From: Candidatus Thorarchaeota archaeon | GTDB lineage: Archaea; Asgardarchaeota; Thorarchaeia; Thorarchaeales; Thorarchaeaceae | Assembly (NCBI GenBank): GCA_020348985.1 | Contig: CP070761.1 | Location: 830,324-894,323 of the forward strand | Reading direction: 5' to 3' | DNA length: 64,000 nucleotides | Shown: positions 32,812 through 41,847 of the stretch, one piece after another | Layout: every line of letters begins with the position of its first letter | How positions within the stretch are numbered: the first letter of the stretch is position 1 | Notes under the pieces: model-generated | Seen by the model: the letters and a program-made list of their open reading frames with translations, nothing else | Database searches by the model: none | Told to the model about the DNA's origin: nothing | Translations under genes and position numbers: made by a program

Positions 32812-33966
32812 TTGATTGGATTGAAAGGCAAGCTTCTCTATCCATATTCTGACTCACTTTTGCATTATGAGTTTCGAACAGACCACCCACTCAAGCCAGA
32901 CAGACTAAGTCTTACGTACGAACTTTCGAGGCAGCTGGGATTGCTTGAGGACGTCCAAGTTATAGAGCCGATTCCTGCTACTAGAGAGGAGTTGGAGATG
33001 TTCCATTCTCCAGAATTCATTGATGCAGTAGAAGAAGCAGGAAGGACTTTGGAGCCTGCACCTTACTACGGCCTCGGAACAGCAGACAACCCCTTGTTTT
33101 CAGAAATCTATGACGCCGCGTCAAGATATGTCGGTGCGACTTTGGTGGGAGCAAAGGAAATGCTGAAGAATTCATCCAATGCTTTTTGCATCTCTGGAGG
33201 TCTGCATCATGCTCAACGCAGCAAGGCAAGTGGGTTCTGCGTGTTTAACGACATTGTCGCTGCCATCCTGCAATTCAGAGAGGCGAAGTCTTCGAGAGTC
33301 TTGTATGTTGACATTGATGCACACCATGGTGATGGGGTCCAGAATGCATTCTACAGGTCAAAGGATGTGATGACTATCTCATTACATCAAACTGGACGAA
33401 CTCTCTTTCCCGGCACTGGTGATATCTACGAAGCAGGTGAGGGAGAAGGATTTGGATACTCGGTCAATATCCCCCTACTTCCTGGTGCAGGAAGCCCTGA
33501 GCTTCTGAGAGTACTGGAAGAGGTTGTGCAGCCCCTATTTGCCGCGTATAGGCCGGATCTTCTTGTCACTCAGCTCGGCGTTGATGCTCACTTCTTGGAC
33601 CCACTGGCGAATCTGACGTTTACATCTCACGGATATGAAAGAGTTGTGAAATCCATGAAAGACCTAGCCAAGAAACACTGCAGTCACGGGTGGCTCGCTT
33701 TGGGAGGGGGAGGATATCATCCTGTCAACGTGGCACGCTTATGGTCATTGTTCTTGGCTGAGATTCTGGGAAAGAAAATCCCAAGGTCTCTGCCTGAGGA
33801 GTTTGTTAGGCTCTGTGAATCAAAAGGCTACTCGAATTTCCCTGAGAACATGAGAGATGAGGACGAAGTCATACAGGCATTCCTCCCAAGAGAGATGATT
33901 CAACTTGATCTTGATAGGGTCATTCGGAAGATCCAGGAGGACATCTTCCCATATCACGGAATGTAG
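32812..33966 (+). CDS. Histone deacetylase family protein (class I / AcuC-like)
   Basis: A 384-residue arginase-fold, Zn-dependent deacetylase. Motifs: 'SGGLHHAQRSKASGFCVFND', the metal site 'YVDIDAHHGDGVQNAFY' (Asp and His ligands), 'FPGTGDIYEAGEGEGF', the third ligand Asp in 'QLGVDAHFLDPLANL' and 'LALGGGGYHPVNVARLW' just before the transition-state Tyr region. All catalytic residues appear present. Substrates in archaea may be acetyl-lysine proteins, acetylpolyamines or small molecules. The start is a TTG at 32812 or 32821; no clear Shine-Dalgarno separates them. It lies 58 bases after the PurL-like gene and may be in its operon. Confidence 0.93.
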   Translation: MIGLKGKLLYPYSDSLLHYEFRTDHPLKPDRLSLTYELSRQLGLLEDVQVIEPIPATREELEMFHSPEFIDAVEEAGRTLEPAPYYGLGTADNPLFSEIYDAASRYVGATLVGAKEMLKNSSNAFCISGGLHHAQRSKASGFCVFNDIVAAILQFREAKSSRVLYVDIDAHHGDGVQNAFYRSKDVMTISLHQTGRTLFPGTGDIYEAGEGEGFGYSVNIPLLPGAGSPELLRVLEEVVQPLFAAYRPDLLVTQLGVDAHFLDPLANLTFTSHGYERVVKSMKDLAKKHCSHGWLALGGGGYHPVNVARLWSLFLAEILGKKIPRSLPEEFVRLCESKGYSNFPENMRDEDEVIQAFLPREMIQLDLDRVIRKIQEDIFPYHGM

Positions 33967-33973
33967 TTGAAGG

Positions 33974-34654
33974 TCACTGTGTTGTCGCAGAATCTAGCTG
34001 GAGATCTATCCACCTTCTTACTATCTTTGTGACAAGATCTGAAGCAGCGGCCATGATCACGGAATCAGCATCTTCTGAGAGAAGAGAGGAAGGATCTATC
34101 CCTGAACGAGCCATTCTAAGTAGGGGTGGATAACAGAGAAACCCCAATCCCTCAACAACAGTAGAGGAATCAGTCCCGGTAATGACTAGATCTGTGCCGA
34201 GCAGATCTAACGGTGATGCATCAGAATCGATACTAACCAGACTAAGCAGTGTCGATGCATCTGCGGTAATTAGAACGTCAGGTTCGACACATTCGTCAAA
34301 GAAAGTGCAAGTTGTCTTACTGAACTCAAGTGAGTAGAGCTCTCCGCTGTCACTGGCTTCAAAGCAGATTGTCAAGTGATAGAAGGACTGCCCTGCCCCC
34401 TCTAGATGAGTGTCAAACTCTTCCTCAGACATTTCATGAAGCCTACTAGCTTGCTCGACGTTCAGGTTGAGTGCGGCGCGTGCACCGTCAACAATAGGGC
34501 CTAGGTACTCAAGCAACATGAATTTGTCGCGAGTCACCTCAGACGAAATGAGCTTCAATGCCTCTCGCAGAGTGCGTCTTTGTTCATCTTCGGTCAAGAG
34601 TCCTCTAGCTCCTAGGTTTGGTCTCACATATAGCCATAGTGCTGACGACATCAT
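33974..34654 (-). CDS. SCP2-like sterol/lipid carrier domain protein
   Basis: About 226 residues. The C-terminal half has the SCP2 pattern: 'EPDVLITADASTLLSLVSI', then 'SPLDLLGTDLVITGTDSS' and 'VVEGLGFLCYPPLL', matching the strand-helix-strand end of sterol-carrier domains that bind lipids or acyl chains. The N-terminal part is helical and unknown. The open frame extends to 34717, but that extension would overlap the divergent amidohydrolase start; the paired ATGs at 34654/34651 (MMSSALWLYVRPN) are the sensible starts. It converges on the deacetylase gene with 7 bases between the stops. Confidence 0.65.
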   Translation of the reverse strand: MMSSALWLYVRPNLGARGLLTEDEQRRTLREALKLISSEVTRDKFMLLEYLGPIVDGARAALNLNVEQASRLHEMSEEEFDTHLEGAGQSFYHLTICFEASDSGELYSLEFSKTTCTFFDECVEPDVLITADASTLLSLVSIDSDASPLDLLGTDLVITGTDSSTVVEGLGFLCYPPLLRMARSGIDPSSLLSEDADSVIMAAASDLVTKIVRRWIDLQLDSATTQ

Positions 34655-34691
34655 CACACAATAAATGATAAGGACTGCAATATGCTTGAAA

Positions 34692-35450
34692 ATGGGGCCA
34701 CAATTGACAATCGACATACATACTCATCTCGGAGCGGTCAGATCATCATATCAAGACGTGAATGAAGAGGATGTCTCCGAGCATGCAGACAATCTAGTTC
34801 AACGCATGGATGGATTTGGTATAACCAAGGCAGTCCTGACACCTCTCGAACCATGGATTTCAACGGACAAATACATGCAAGCTGCTGCCATCTACCCAGA
34901 CCGACTTCTTAGTGCATGCTCGATAATTCCCAGACCCATAGAATTCGCGAGGAAGGAGATTCACAGGTATTCAGATGAGGGATGTCGAGCTCTGGTATTG
35001 GATGAAAGATCGTACCATCCAGCAGACCCAGCGACCATGGCCTTGGTTGAAGAGGCCGTAGATAATCAGTTGGCCCTCTTTCTCCACAATCATGAGATGA
35101 CTGTAGACACTATTACCTTCATAGATCGCATTTCACAGATCCATGAAGACGGCAAGTTCGTTGTCTTGCACATGGGGAGCCTCTTTGGTTTTCATAACCT
35201 AATTCCCCTTATGCAAAGAGAGAACATTTGGCTTGAAACATCAGTGACTCTCATAAAGCTTGTAGAGTCACCATTGCGCGTTTTCCTAGATGCGCTTGTA
35301 CAGGATGTTGGTGTTCGCCGCCTCGTCTTTGGGTCGGACCATTTCACAGATTATGCGGACCTAATGGCCGCTCTAAATATGATGAATCTGAACATAGAAA
35401 CAAGCAAAGTGATCCGGGAGTTGAATGCTAAGCAAATCTTGGGCCTCTAG
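34692..35450 (+). CDS. Amidohydrolase-2 family metal-dependent hydrolase
   Basis: A TIM-barrel hydrolase/decarboxylase-like protein of about 252 residues. The first metal motif H-x-H is 'IDIHTHLGAV' near residue 10; later His residues lie in 'LFLHNHEMTV' and 'VVLHMGSLFGFHNL', and the catalytic Asp in 'RLVFGSDHFTDYADL'. This is the PF04909 pattern, which includes decarboxylases and lactonases; the substrate is not evident. An ATG at 34665 is also in frame, but ATG 34692 puts the first strand at the usual distance. The region between the two divergent genes, with ATAAATGAT at 34661-34669, must hold both promoters. Confidence 0.87.
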   Translation: MGPQLTIDIHTHLGAVRSSYQDVNEEDVSEHADNLVQRMDGFGITKAVLTPLEPWISTDKYMQAAAIYPDRLLSACSIIPRPIEFARKEIHRYSDEGCRALVLDERSYHPADPATMALVEEAVDNQLALFLHNHEMTVDTITFIDRISQIHEDGKFVVLHMGSLFGFHNLIPLMQRENIWLETSVTLIKLVESPLRVFLDALVQDVGVRRLVFGSDHFTDYADLMAALNMMNLNIETSKVIRELNAKQILGL

Positions 35451-35462
35451 TCTTCTGACCAC

Positions 35463-35825
35463 TCAGGGAAGATTATATTCCGCAATCCGAGAGTTCAACA
35501 TGGACATGTGAACGAGCTCCTCGATATCGCCCTGATTAGGCAGACCAATTAGCCTAGACTGACCCACCAAGATTGTTGGCAATGCCAATATCTCTAGCTG
35601 TTCCACAAGTTCAGGTCGTTCATCTATGCGGGATTCTACAACCTCAACTGGACCCTCGTAACAAGATATGTCTGAAGCTACTTCTCGAGCTAGCTCTAAT
35701 GCCTTGCTACAGAATGCACAGGTTTTGCTCGTGAAGACAGTCACTGTCACCTTTGTGGATGGCGCCATTTGTCCGCTCTGCAAACTATACATGTCCGCAG
35801 AAGCTAGATTGTTTCGCTGAGTCAA
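35463..35825 (-). CDS. Thioredoxin/glutaredoxin-fold protein
   Basis: A 120-residue protein with a thioredoxin fold from about residue 20: 'VTVTVFTSKTCAFCSKALEL' holds the redox motif C-A-F-C, and 'ILALPTILVGQSRLIGLPN' the cis-Pro loop. It is a small disulfide oxidoreductase of the archaeal type. The start is TTG 35825: an excellent Shine-Dalgarno GGAGGTG sits 5 bases upstream (35831-35837), so the 19-residue leader before MAPSTK is translated. The PRC-barrel gene lies 33 bases upstream in the same direction and is probably co-transcribed. Confidence 0.87.
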   Translation of the reverse strand: MTQRNNLASADMYSLQSGQMAPSTKVTVTVFTSKTCAFCSKALELAREVASDISCYEGPVEVVESRIDERPELVEQLEILALPTILVGQSRLIGLPNQGDIEELVHMSMLNSRIAEYNLP

Positions 35826-35858
35826 GAGATCACCTCCTCCTTCTAAGGTAAACCTCCT

Positions 35859-36110
35859 TCATTCCGCAAAGACTGGAGGCTTGAGCCTTATGGCTTCTGT
35901 CACCGACTCTATTGCTCGTAGGGGAATAGCCTCCCATGAGAAGGGCTTACGACCAGCGTCCTGACGTTCAACAATGACGAGTGGACCTTGTGAGTCCTCG
36001 TACCAGACTTTCCTAACTCGTCCTATTGGGAATCCCCTAAAATCGCACACAACCTTGTTTTTCAAGAGATACTTCATCTTCTCGTCCTGCATGACTCCTC
36101 GCTCATGCAT
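35859..36110 (-). CDS. PRC-barrel domain protein
   Basis: An 83-residue single PRC-barrel-type protein: 'LKNKVVCDFRGFPIGRVRKV' and 'GPLVIVERQDAGRKPFSWEA' followed by 'IPLRAIESV', the typical strand pattern. Such stand-alone archaeal proteins are often assigned roles in RNA processing or cell-division complexes, but none is proven here. A cluster of CTCAT/ATGAG dyads surrounds the start (about 36098-36137). It is probably the first gene of a two-gene unit with the thioredoxin-fold protein. Confidence 0.75.
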   Translation of the reverse strand: MHERGVMQDEKMKYLLKNKVVCDFRGFPIGRVRKVWYEDSQGPLVIVERQDAGRKPFSWEAIPLRAIESVTEAIRLKPPVFAE

Positions 36111-36187
36111 TGAGATGAGAACTCATTCATGAGGATGTGTACAATCCCCGCATTTTCGACGTAACACTTACTGTATGCCAGAATAGG

Positions 36188-36766
36188 CTATCTGGGTCTC
36201 ATTCGGTCATCGTATCCCCATTCTACGATCGTTTCTTCTTCACTTGTAATCAATGTCCCTGATACGCAATATCCTGCCGCCCCCATGATGAGGCCGAGGA
36301 TATTCATGGCTCCTCCCACAACGATGAATGTTCTCGAGTCACTCAATTGTGTGTAGGCGACATCAATCCAAGTAATACCATCCACCCGATCTAGGTTTAT
36401 TGTGTAGTTCCCATAGCCAAGTTCAATGATCGTCCTTTCTTCGTAGGTCATCGGTTGCACATCTTCAAGACGATCTGCAGAATTAAGAGTGATGTTGAAG
36501 ATACGTTCTTCCAACGTGTCATTGTCTACAATCCTAAGGTCAATATAGATAGTAGTATCATTGGAGGGTCTTGCGGCCATGACAATCTCAATCTGGTCAT
36601 AGAAGCCGGCTGACTCCCACATCTCAAACGCATATTCATCGCCGGTCGTGGCAATATAACCAAAGGCATGGTAGGGAGCGTTGAGAATGATGGCGCCTCC
36701 AATCAAAATTACGGCTGCGCCCCCAAAGTACAGAAATGCCTTCTTAGAGAACCAAGGACTGCCCAA
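36188..36766 (-). CDS. Membrane protein with an extracytoplasmic beta domain
   Basis: A 192-residue protein: one membrane segment near the N-terminus ('AFLYFGGAAVILIGGAIIL', about 10-28), an outside domain of about 115 residues with N-x-S/T sites and alternating strands ('TIYIDLRIVDNDTLEERIF'), a second membrane segment ('TFIVVGGAMNILGLIMGAAG', about 145-165) and a short charged tail ending MRPR. No family is recognised. Confidence 0.7.
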   Translation of the reverse strand: MGSPWFSKKAFLYFGGAAVILIGGAIILNAPYHAFGYIATTGDEYAFEMWESAGFYDQIEIVMAARPSNDTTIYIDLRIVDNDTLEERIFNITLNSADRLEDVQPMTYEERTIIELGYGNYTINLDRVDGITWIDVAYTQLSDSRTFIVVGGAMNILGLIMGAAGYCVSGTLITSEEETIVEWGYDDRMRPR

Positions 36767-36846
36767 CTCGATTCACCCTATGGTTCAAGAATCTGTTGTC
36801 TGTTTTATAGGTGTAACGAACAAGGCGGAAGCCCCTCATTTCTGAC

Positions 36847-36855
36847 CTTAAATAG
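36847..36855 (+). promoter_or_regulatory. TATA-like box of the TGT-like gene
   Basis: CTTAAATAG lies about 65 bases before ATG 36915, giving a predicted transcription start near 36875 and a leader of about 40 bases. Confidence 0.4.
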
Positions 36856-36914
36856 ATCAGAATGAATAGAACGTTTGGTGGGATTGAGGAAACCGCTCCG
36901 CGGAGAGGGCTAGA

Positions 36915-38072
36915 ATGAATTCATCAGTGGGATTTGAGAATGGTCTTTGGAGACTAATCCCGAAGAATCACTTCGTTTCGATGTCTTTCTTCAGGGAGGA
37001 ACCACTAATCAACTGGGGCTACACGGAGTCGGTCCTGTTCACAGCCTATGATGTATGCCGCAGCTCGGATTTCTGGATTGACTCAGTGATTCGGTCAGGG
37101 AAGACACTCAAAGAAGCGATGACAGATCTTGGCTTTCCAAAGAAGACGTCTATGATGGCGGATACTGGTGTATTTGAAATGGAGGCGAAGAAGGCGGGAA
37201 TAGCCAGATCCCTCGGCATAGATGTGGATATCGCATTGACAAACGAGGAAATCTTTGAAGCCTACAGATTGTCAGGAGCTGACTACTTTGTCTCACCGGA
37301 CGAGATTATTCAGCCAACCGAATCATCTGAAGAAATGAATAAGAAGATCGAAGTCATCAAACACAACTTCACAGACTTGTTGGATGAATTTCCAGCTCGG
37401 AAGATTGTAGCAGTCATCCAGGGGACAAACAGAAGCACTATCACAATGATCTTTGACTTCTATCGGTCTCACGGCATTCGGCACTTTGCTATAGGGGGAC
37501 TCATACCTCTTTGGCGTCATGACAAAGAGCTCTTCAAGAAGACGTTGAACTATGTCAGGAAAATCACGAAGGGCAATTGGCTTCACGCTTTCGGGCTACC
37601 AATTCTGAGGCTCCTACCTTTCTATCTCCATAAAGTTGGGGTGGACAGTATTGACACGTCAATGCTACTCTATCTAAGTGCTAGGAGAAGGTACGTTGTC
37701 GGCTTCGAGATAGTACCTGTACGGCTCGTTGATTTCGCCTCCTGTGAATGCGTTGCTTGCAGTGTTCTATCACCGAAACTCCATCCACGTCGCTACGATT
37801 TCTTTATGAATCTCTATATCCAAAATATCGTAGAAGCCGCGAAGTACTCCGAGAATCCTGAACTCGCTAGGAAGAAGAAGGTAATAGCAAAGGAAAGTCA
37901 GATTACTGGCAGGAGAAGACAGACAGATCACAGAGTGGAATCCAAGACACCTCGGTGCCATCCACGGCTTGGAAGACTGCTGAAGAGGCGATTCAGGAGA
38001 ACACAGGACATCAACATGACGAATCAGGTGAGGGTGAGTACTCAAACAGATGCCAATTCTGAACCAATGTAG
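36915..38072 (+). CDS. tRNA-guanine transglycosylase superfamily protein, divergent
   Basis: A 385-residue protein that fits the TGT TIM barrel. 'SMMADTGVFEMEAKK' replaces the D-S-G-G-F-Q block, keeping the Asp; 'IVAVIQGTNR' matches the Q-G-G strand; 'GIRHFAIGGLIPL' is the AIGGL loop; 'GVDSIDTSMLLY' occupies the position of the nucleophile Asp (F-D-C/D-I-D). A zinc-type C-E-C-x2-C follows, but the fourth ligand, normally the His of I-H-N, reads IQN. There is no PUA domain as in archaeosine TGT, and the last 50 residues are basic. It could be a DpdA-like or otherwise specialised base-exchange enzyme; no preQ0 or DNA-modification genes are nearby. Confidence 0.75.
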   Translation: MNSSVGFENGLWRLIPKNHFVSMSFFREEPLINWGYTESVLFTAYDVCRSSDFWIDSVIRSGKTLKEAMTDLGFPKKTSMMADTGVFEMEAKKAGIARSLGIDVDIALTNEEIFEAYRLSGADYFVSPDEIIQPTESSEEMNKKIEVIKHNFTDLLDEFPARKIVAVIQGTNRSTITMIFDFYRSHGIRHFAIGGLIPLWRHDKELFKKTLNYVRKITKGNWLHAFGLPILRLLPFYLHKVGVDSIDTSMLLYLSARRRYVVGFEIVPVRLVDFASCECVACSVLSPKLHPRRYDFFMNLYIQNIVEAAKYSENPELARKKKVIAKESQITGRRRQTDHRVESKTPRCHPRLGRLLKRRFRRTQDINMTNQVRVSTQTDANSEPM

Positions 38073-38102
38073 ACAAAACGTCGTTGACCATAAGGAATAA
38101 AT

Positions 38103-38552
38103 GTGGAGGACAATGGCATCTCGTCAGAACGACAGGAGCATCATCAAATGTACTTTGAAATCGGTGTGGCGTTTTGGTCTGTTGTAGTGTTCCTTTTCCT
38201 GGTATTCTGGATTGTACAAGAGGGATCCCGTTGGCAAAAGAATAGACTCCTCGGAGTGTTTGCGAGATTCATTCAACATTCTGCAGGAAGGGCGTTCGTC
38301 CTATTCTTCCTTCTAACAATACTGATTATTCCAGCGTCACTCTCAGTAATGTCTGGCTTATGGTATGATGCTTGGCTGGCCGGCGGAGGCAACGCAGGGT
38401 TTACTAACACAGTTCCTGTTGTCACGACCTTCCTTCTGATGTTCCTACTGCTTTCAGGAATGATTCCTGTAATGTGGTCATCCTTCAGAACCTGGCGCCA
38501 AGCCGTCAGAAGTGCCAGAGAAGTCAGAGTTCAGACAACTGCCGAAATGTAG
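38103..38552 (+). CDS. Three-helix membrane protein of unknown function
   Basis: A 149-residue protein with three membrane segments: 'FWSVVVFLFLVFWIVQ', 'RAFVLFFLLTILIIPASLSV' and 'VVTTFLLMFLLLSGMIPVMW', and a basic C-terminal tail. The start is GTG 38103; ATG 38148 is an alternative that begins just before the first helix. No family is recognised. Confidence 0.65.
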   Translation: MEDNGISSERQEHHQMYFEIGVAFWSVVVFLFLVFWIVQEGSRWQKNRLLGVFARFIQHSAGRAFVLFFLLTILIIPASLSVMSGLWYDAWLAGGGNAGFTNTVPVVTTFLLMFLLLSGMIPVMWSSFRTWRQAVRSAREVRVQTTAEM

Positions 38553-38611
38553 TCAAATCGATGAAGTTATGCGGGTGCAATCCGCATTTCAGTCCATACG
38601 TATTCCTAGGA

Positions 38612-39532
38612 ATGATCCTCGTGAAATCTGTCGAACTAGCCGAAGGCGTTCACGTAGCCATAGGTCCTCATTTCCCTCAATGTAACACGGTTGTGCTAGT
38701 TTCCGAAACTGTCACAGTTATCGATCCTGGATGTCCTTTGGAGACCTTGAGATTCACATTACGAAAGCTTGGCAAGGAAATCAACGACATCGACTATGTT
38801 GTGCTCAGCCACATACATCCAGACCACATCACGCATGCATCAAGAATAGAAAGAACGTCAAGATGCAGAATCGTGGCGAACGATATTACTGCACCTCTCT
38901 TCGATGAGAAAGAGGAGATGAAATGCTTTCTAGGATTTCACAAGGGAGAATTGGTCAGACCTCTTTGGGAGAACTTGGTCAATGAACGGATGTATGGCGC
39001 CCTTGATGAAGGCAGAACGAATTTCGTTGTTAAGGATCAGGAAGAGATCAGTCTCGGAGATCACACTCTAAGGATGGTGTACACTCCAGGCCATTTGCCG
39101 GATCACATGTGCATTGAGCTGGTTGAGTCGAATCTCTTGTATTCGGCAGACATTGATTGCACAGAGTTCGGTCCTTTCTACGGCCACTGGAATTCGTCAA
39201 TCACTGAGTTCAAGCAATCAATAGAATTCATTCTCTCCAGCAACTACGAAGGGCTGATAAGTGGACACCTTGGGCAACCGCTGTTACGGGAATTCAAAGA
39301 CCCTCTGAAATCTTTCCTTCGTCAATTTGACGTTCGCGAGGACTTAGTTTTGCTCGAGATCTCCGGAGGGGCAAGAACCCTGGGTGAAATCATGGCTCAT
39401 CCACTAATCTACCCGTCTCTGTCAAACCCGGTATTCCTCTATTTTGAGAAGTGGATGATTGAACATCATGTTCAGGAGCTGCTCAAAAAGGGAAAGGTCT
39501 GGCTAAAGAAAAATCAAATCCTACCCACCTAG
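38612..39532 (+). CDS. Metallo-beta-lactamase fold hydrolase
   Basis: About 306 residues. The metal motif H-x-H-x-D-H is 'LSHIHPDHITHAS'; a later His is in 'YTPGHLPDHMCIEL', the metal Asp in 'LLYSADIDCTEFG' and the last His in 'GLISGHLGQPLL'. This is a glyoxalase-II/lactonase-like beta-lactamase fold with a C-terminal helical extension of about 80 residues. The frame is open further upstream into the previous gene, but ATG 38612 (MILVKSVELAEGVHVAIG) gives the usual first strand. The substrate is unknown. Confidence 0.88.
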   Translation: MILVKSVELAEGVHVAIGPHFPQCNTVVLVSETVTVIDPGCPLETLRFTLRKLGKEINDIDYVVLSHIHPDHITHASRIERTSRCRIVANDITAPLFDEKEEMKCFLGFHKGELVRPLWENLVNERMYGALDEGRTNFVVKDQEEISLGDHTLRMVYTPGHLPDHMCIELVESNLLYSADIDCTEFGPFYGHWNSSITEFKQSIEFILSSNYEGLISGHLGQPLLREFKDPLKSFLRQFDVREDLVLLEISGGARTLGEIMAHPLIYPSLSNPVFLYFEKWMIEHHVQELLKKGKVWLKKNQILPT

Positions 39533-39562
39533 AAGTTCGAAATATCTTGTGCTATACTGAAA

Positions 39563-39570
39563 GATATATC
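39563..39570 (+). promoter_or_regulatory. TATA-like box of the YyaL-like gene
   Basis: GATATATC lies 27-34 bases before the TTG start at 39597, so the transcript would be nearly leaderless. Confidence 0.45.
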
Positions 39571-39596
39571 TCCTTAACCATCGTTAATGCTATTGC

Positions 39597-41732
39597 TTGA
39601 GAGGGAGTATCTCAAAAGGTGGGAGCGCTACGACTTCAGGAAAACATGGTAAAGCAAACCGTTTGATTGACGAAAAGAGCCCATATCTTCTCCAGCATGC
39701 CTACAATCCAGTAGAATGGTATGCATGGGGAGATGAGGCATTCAACCTAGCAAAGAAGAAGGACAAACCAATATTCGTCTCAATCGGGTACAGCACTTGC
39801 CACTGGTGCCATGTAATGGAAACCGAGTCATTTGAGGACGACGAAGTTGCCAGACTAATGAACGAGGCTTTCGTCAACATAAAAGTGGACCGAGAAGAAA
39901 GACCTGACATCGACAAAGTGTACATGTCTGTCGCACAGATGATGACCGGAAGAGGTGGCTGGCCGCTTACGATTATCATGACACCTGACAAGATTCCGTT
40001 CTTCGCGGCCACATACATTCCCAAAGATGACCGATACGGACAGCTGGGGATGCTGAGCCTTGTTCCGAGGGTGCAGGAATTGTGGACATCACAGAGAGAA
40101 GAAATCGAATCCACTGGCGTACAAATAGCTGCTTCACTTGGGCAAGTCGAGCAATCTGGGGATAGCTCGGAACTCATTGTTGACGACCTGGCCCACGGTT
40201 TCAACTTCCTCTCAGACAGGTTCGATATTGAACGGGGTGGCTTTGGTTCCTCTCCGAAGTTCCCTACGCCTCACAATCTGATGTTCTTGCTGCGCCACTG
40301 GAAAAGGACTGGGGATGAGTACGCACTCCGAATGGTGGTCAAGACTCTCAAGGAGATGAGAAAGGGAGGAATATTCGATCAGGTTGGGTTTGGATTTCAC
40401 AGATACTCAACTGACGCATCGTGGCTGCTTCCTCACTTCGAAAAGATGCTCTATGACCAGGCCATGTTGATTATGGCGTATTCCGAAGCATATCACGCAA
40501 CGGGAGACAAGGAGCTGGGTAGGGTTGTTGAGGAAGTCGTCACCTATGTTGAACGTGATTTGATGAGTCCAGATGGTGCATTCTACTCTGCAGAGGATGC
40601 AGATAGTGAAGGTGTTGAGGGCAAGTTCTACGTCTGGACAGAGAAGGACATCAGAGAAGCACTGGAAGATGATGAATTCGAAGTGTTCAGGGAGGTATTC
40701 AATATCCGACCAACGGGGAACTTTCACGATGAAGCAACAGGTGAACAATCAGAGTCGAACATTCCCCACATCACTCGCTCACTCTCTGCTTCGGCAAAAT
40801 CACTAGGATACGAATTGGAGCGTGTTGAGGAATTGGTAGAGTCCTCCAGATTGGCGCTCCTAGCCCAACGTGAGAAGAGAGTGAGGCCACATCTCGACGA
40901 CAAGATTCTGACCGATTGGAACGGGTTGATGATTGCGGCTCTCGCCAAGGCTTCAAGAATCACAGGAGTTGAGAGATATCTCAGACTCGCTGAACGAAGC
41001 CTTGATTTTGTCCTATCGACGCTTCGTGAGGATGGGCGCCTCTCGCATAGATACAGAGAAGGAGAGTCGGACATTCTTGCTTTCCTTGACGATTATGCGT
41101 TTCTAATCTGGGGATTGCTGGAGCTTTACGAGACCACTTTCAATCTGGAGTATCTCAAACTTGCAGTTGCACTGAATGATGAGATGTTGGAACATTTTTG
41201 GGATCCAGAAGGAAAGGGGCTGTTCTTCTCAGGGAATCTTGCAGAGAAGCTAATTGCCCGGAACAAAGATGCATATGATGGAGCCATTCCTTCGGGAAAT
41301 TCCGTTGCCATGTTCAATCTGATTAGACTCGCAAGACTCCTGGGTAGAAACGAGTATGAAGACAGAGCATTGGAGATCAGTCGCACCTTTTCTGCAACGG
41401 TCAGACGGGCTCCAGGAGGATTTACGATGATGCTGCTAGCCGCAGATTTCGCAATTGGACCTTCGTATGAGATTGTGATTGCAGGTGATCCAGGGAGCGA
41501 GGACACACGACTGATGATATCGACGGTGCGATCAGTTTTCCTTCCAAACAAAGTTGTATTGCTGCGGACAGGAGGAGAACAATCGAGACACGTGACGGAG
41601 CTGGCCTCGTACACGAAGTTCCACGAGCAGGTAGATGGGAAGGCAACTGCGCATGTATGCATAGACTATAATTGTAAACTGCCGACCACTGATGCATCCC
41701 ACATGTTGAATCTTCTCGGAATCACTAGATGA
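39597..41732 (+). CDS. Thioredoxin-domain protein of the YyaL/SSP411 (DUF255) family
   Basis: A 711-residue protein. The N-terminal thioredoxin-like domain carries '[18 protein letters not shown]' (the C-H-W-C motif typical of the family) followed by '[13 protein letters not shown]'. '[19 protein letters not shown]' and the (alpha/alpha)6 barrel part ('[20 protein letters not shown]', '[14 protein letters not shown]', '[20 protein letters not shown]' and '[16 protein letters not shown]') match the family over its whole length. It resembles glycan epimerase-type barrels; its true reaction is unknown. The start is TTG 39597; the family homology begins near residue 22. Confidence 0.93.
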   Translation: MRGSISKGGSATTSGKHGKANRLIDEKSPYLLQHAYNPVEWYAWGDEAFNLAKKKDKPIFVSIGYSTCHWCHVMETESFEDDEVARLMNEAFVNIKVDREERPDIDKVYMSVAQMMTGRGGWPLTIIMTPDKIPFFAATYIPKDDRYGQLGMLSLVPRVQELWTSQREEIESTGVQIAASLGQVEQSGDSSELIVDDLAHGFNFLSDRFDIERGGFGSSPKFPTPHNLMFLLRHWKRTGDEYALRMVVKTLKEMRKGGIFDQVGFGFHRYSTDASWLLPHFEKMLYDQAMLIMAYSEAYHATGDKELGRVVEEVVTYVERDLMSPDGAFYSAEDADSEGVEGKFYVWTEKDIREALEDDEFEVFREVFNIRPTGNFHDEATGEQSESNIPHITRSLSASAKSLGYELERVEELVESSRLALLAQREKRVRPHLDDKILTDWNGLMIAALAKASRITGVERYLRLAERSLDFVLSTLREDGRLSHRYREGESDILAFLDDYAFLIWGLLELYETTFNLEYLKLAVALNDEMLEHFWDPEGKGLFFSGNLAEKLIARNKDAYDGAIPSGNSVAMFNLIRLARLLGRNEYEDRALEISRTFSATVRRAPGGFTMMLLAADFAIGPSYEIVIAGDPGSEDTRLMISTVRSVFLPNKVVLLRTGGEQSRHVTELASYTKFHEQVDGKATAHVCIDYNCKLPTTDASHMLNLLGITR

Positions 41733-41847
41733 CAGCAACATGTGAGATTCAGATGATTCCATTGAAAGCGCCATCCACTAGGCTTATTTTGGAGGCGACG
41801 GCCGGACTTTAGGGGTCCCTCACTGGAACATCGGAGCAAATCACCGT

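Noticed and set aside
32812..33966. Deacetylase as proof of eukaryote-like chromatin control
   Set aside because: The family also includes bacterial and archaeal acetoin-utilisation and polyamine deacetylases; no histone gene is in the window.
39701..41662. Several minus-strand frames up to 178 residues
   Set aside because: They mirror the YyaL/SSP411 gene, which has family motifs along its full length; no start signals or domains were seen.
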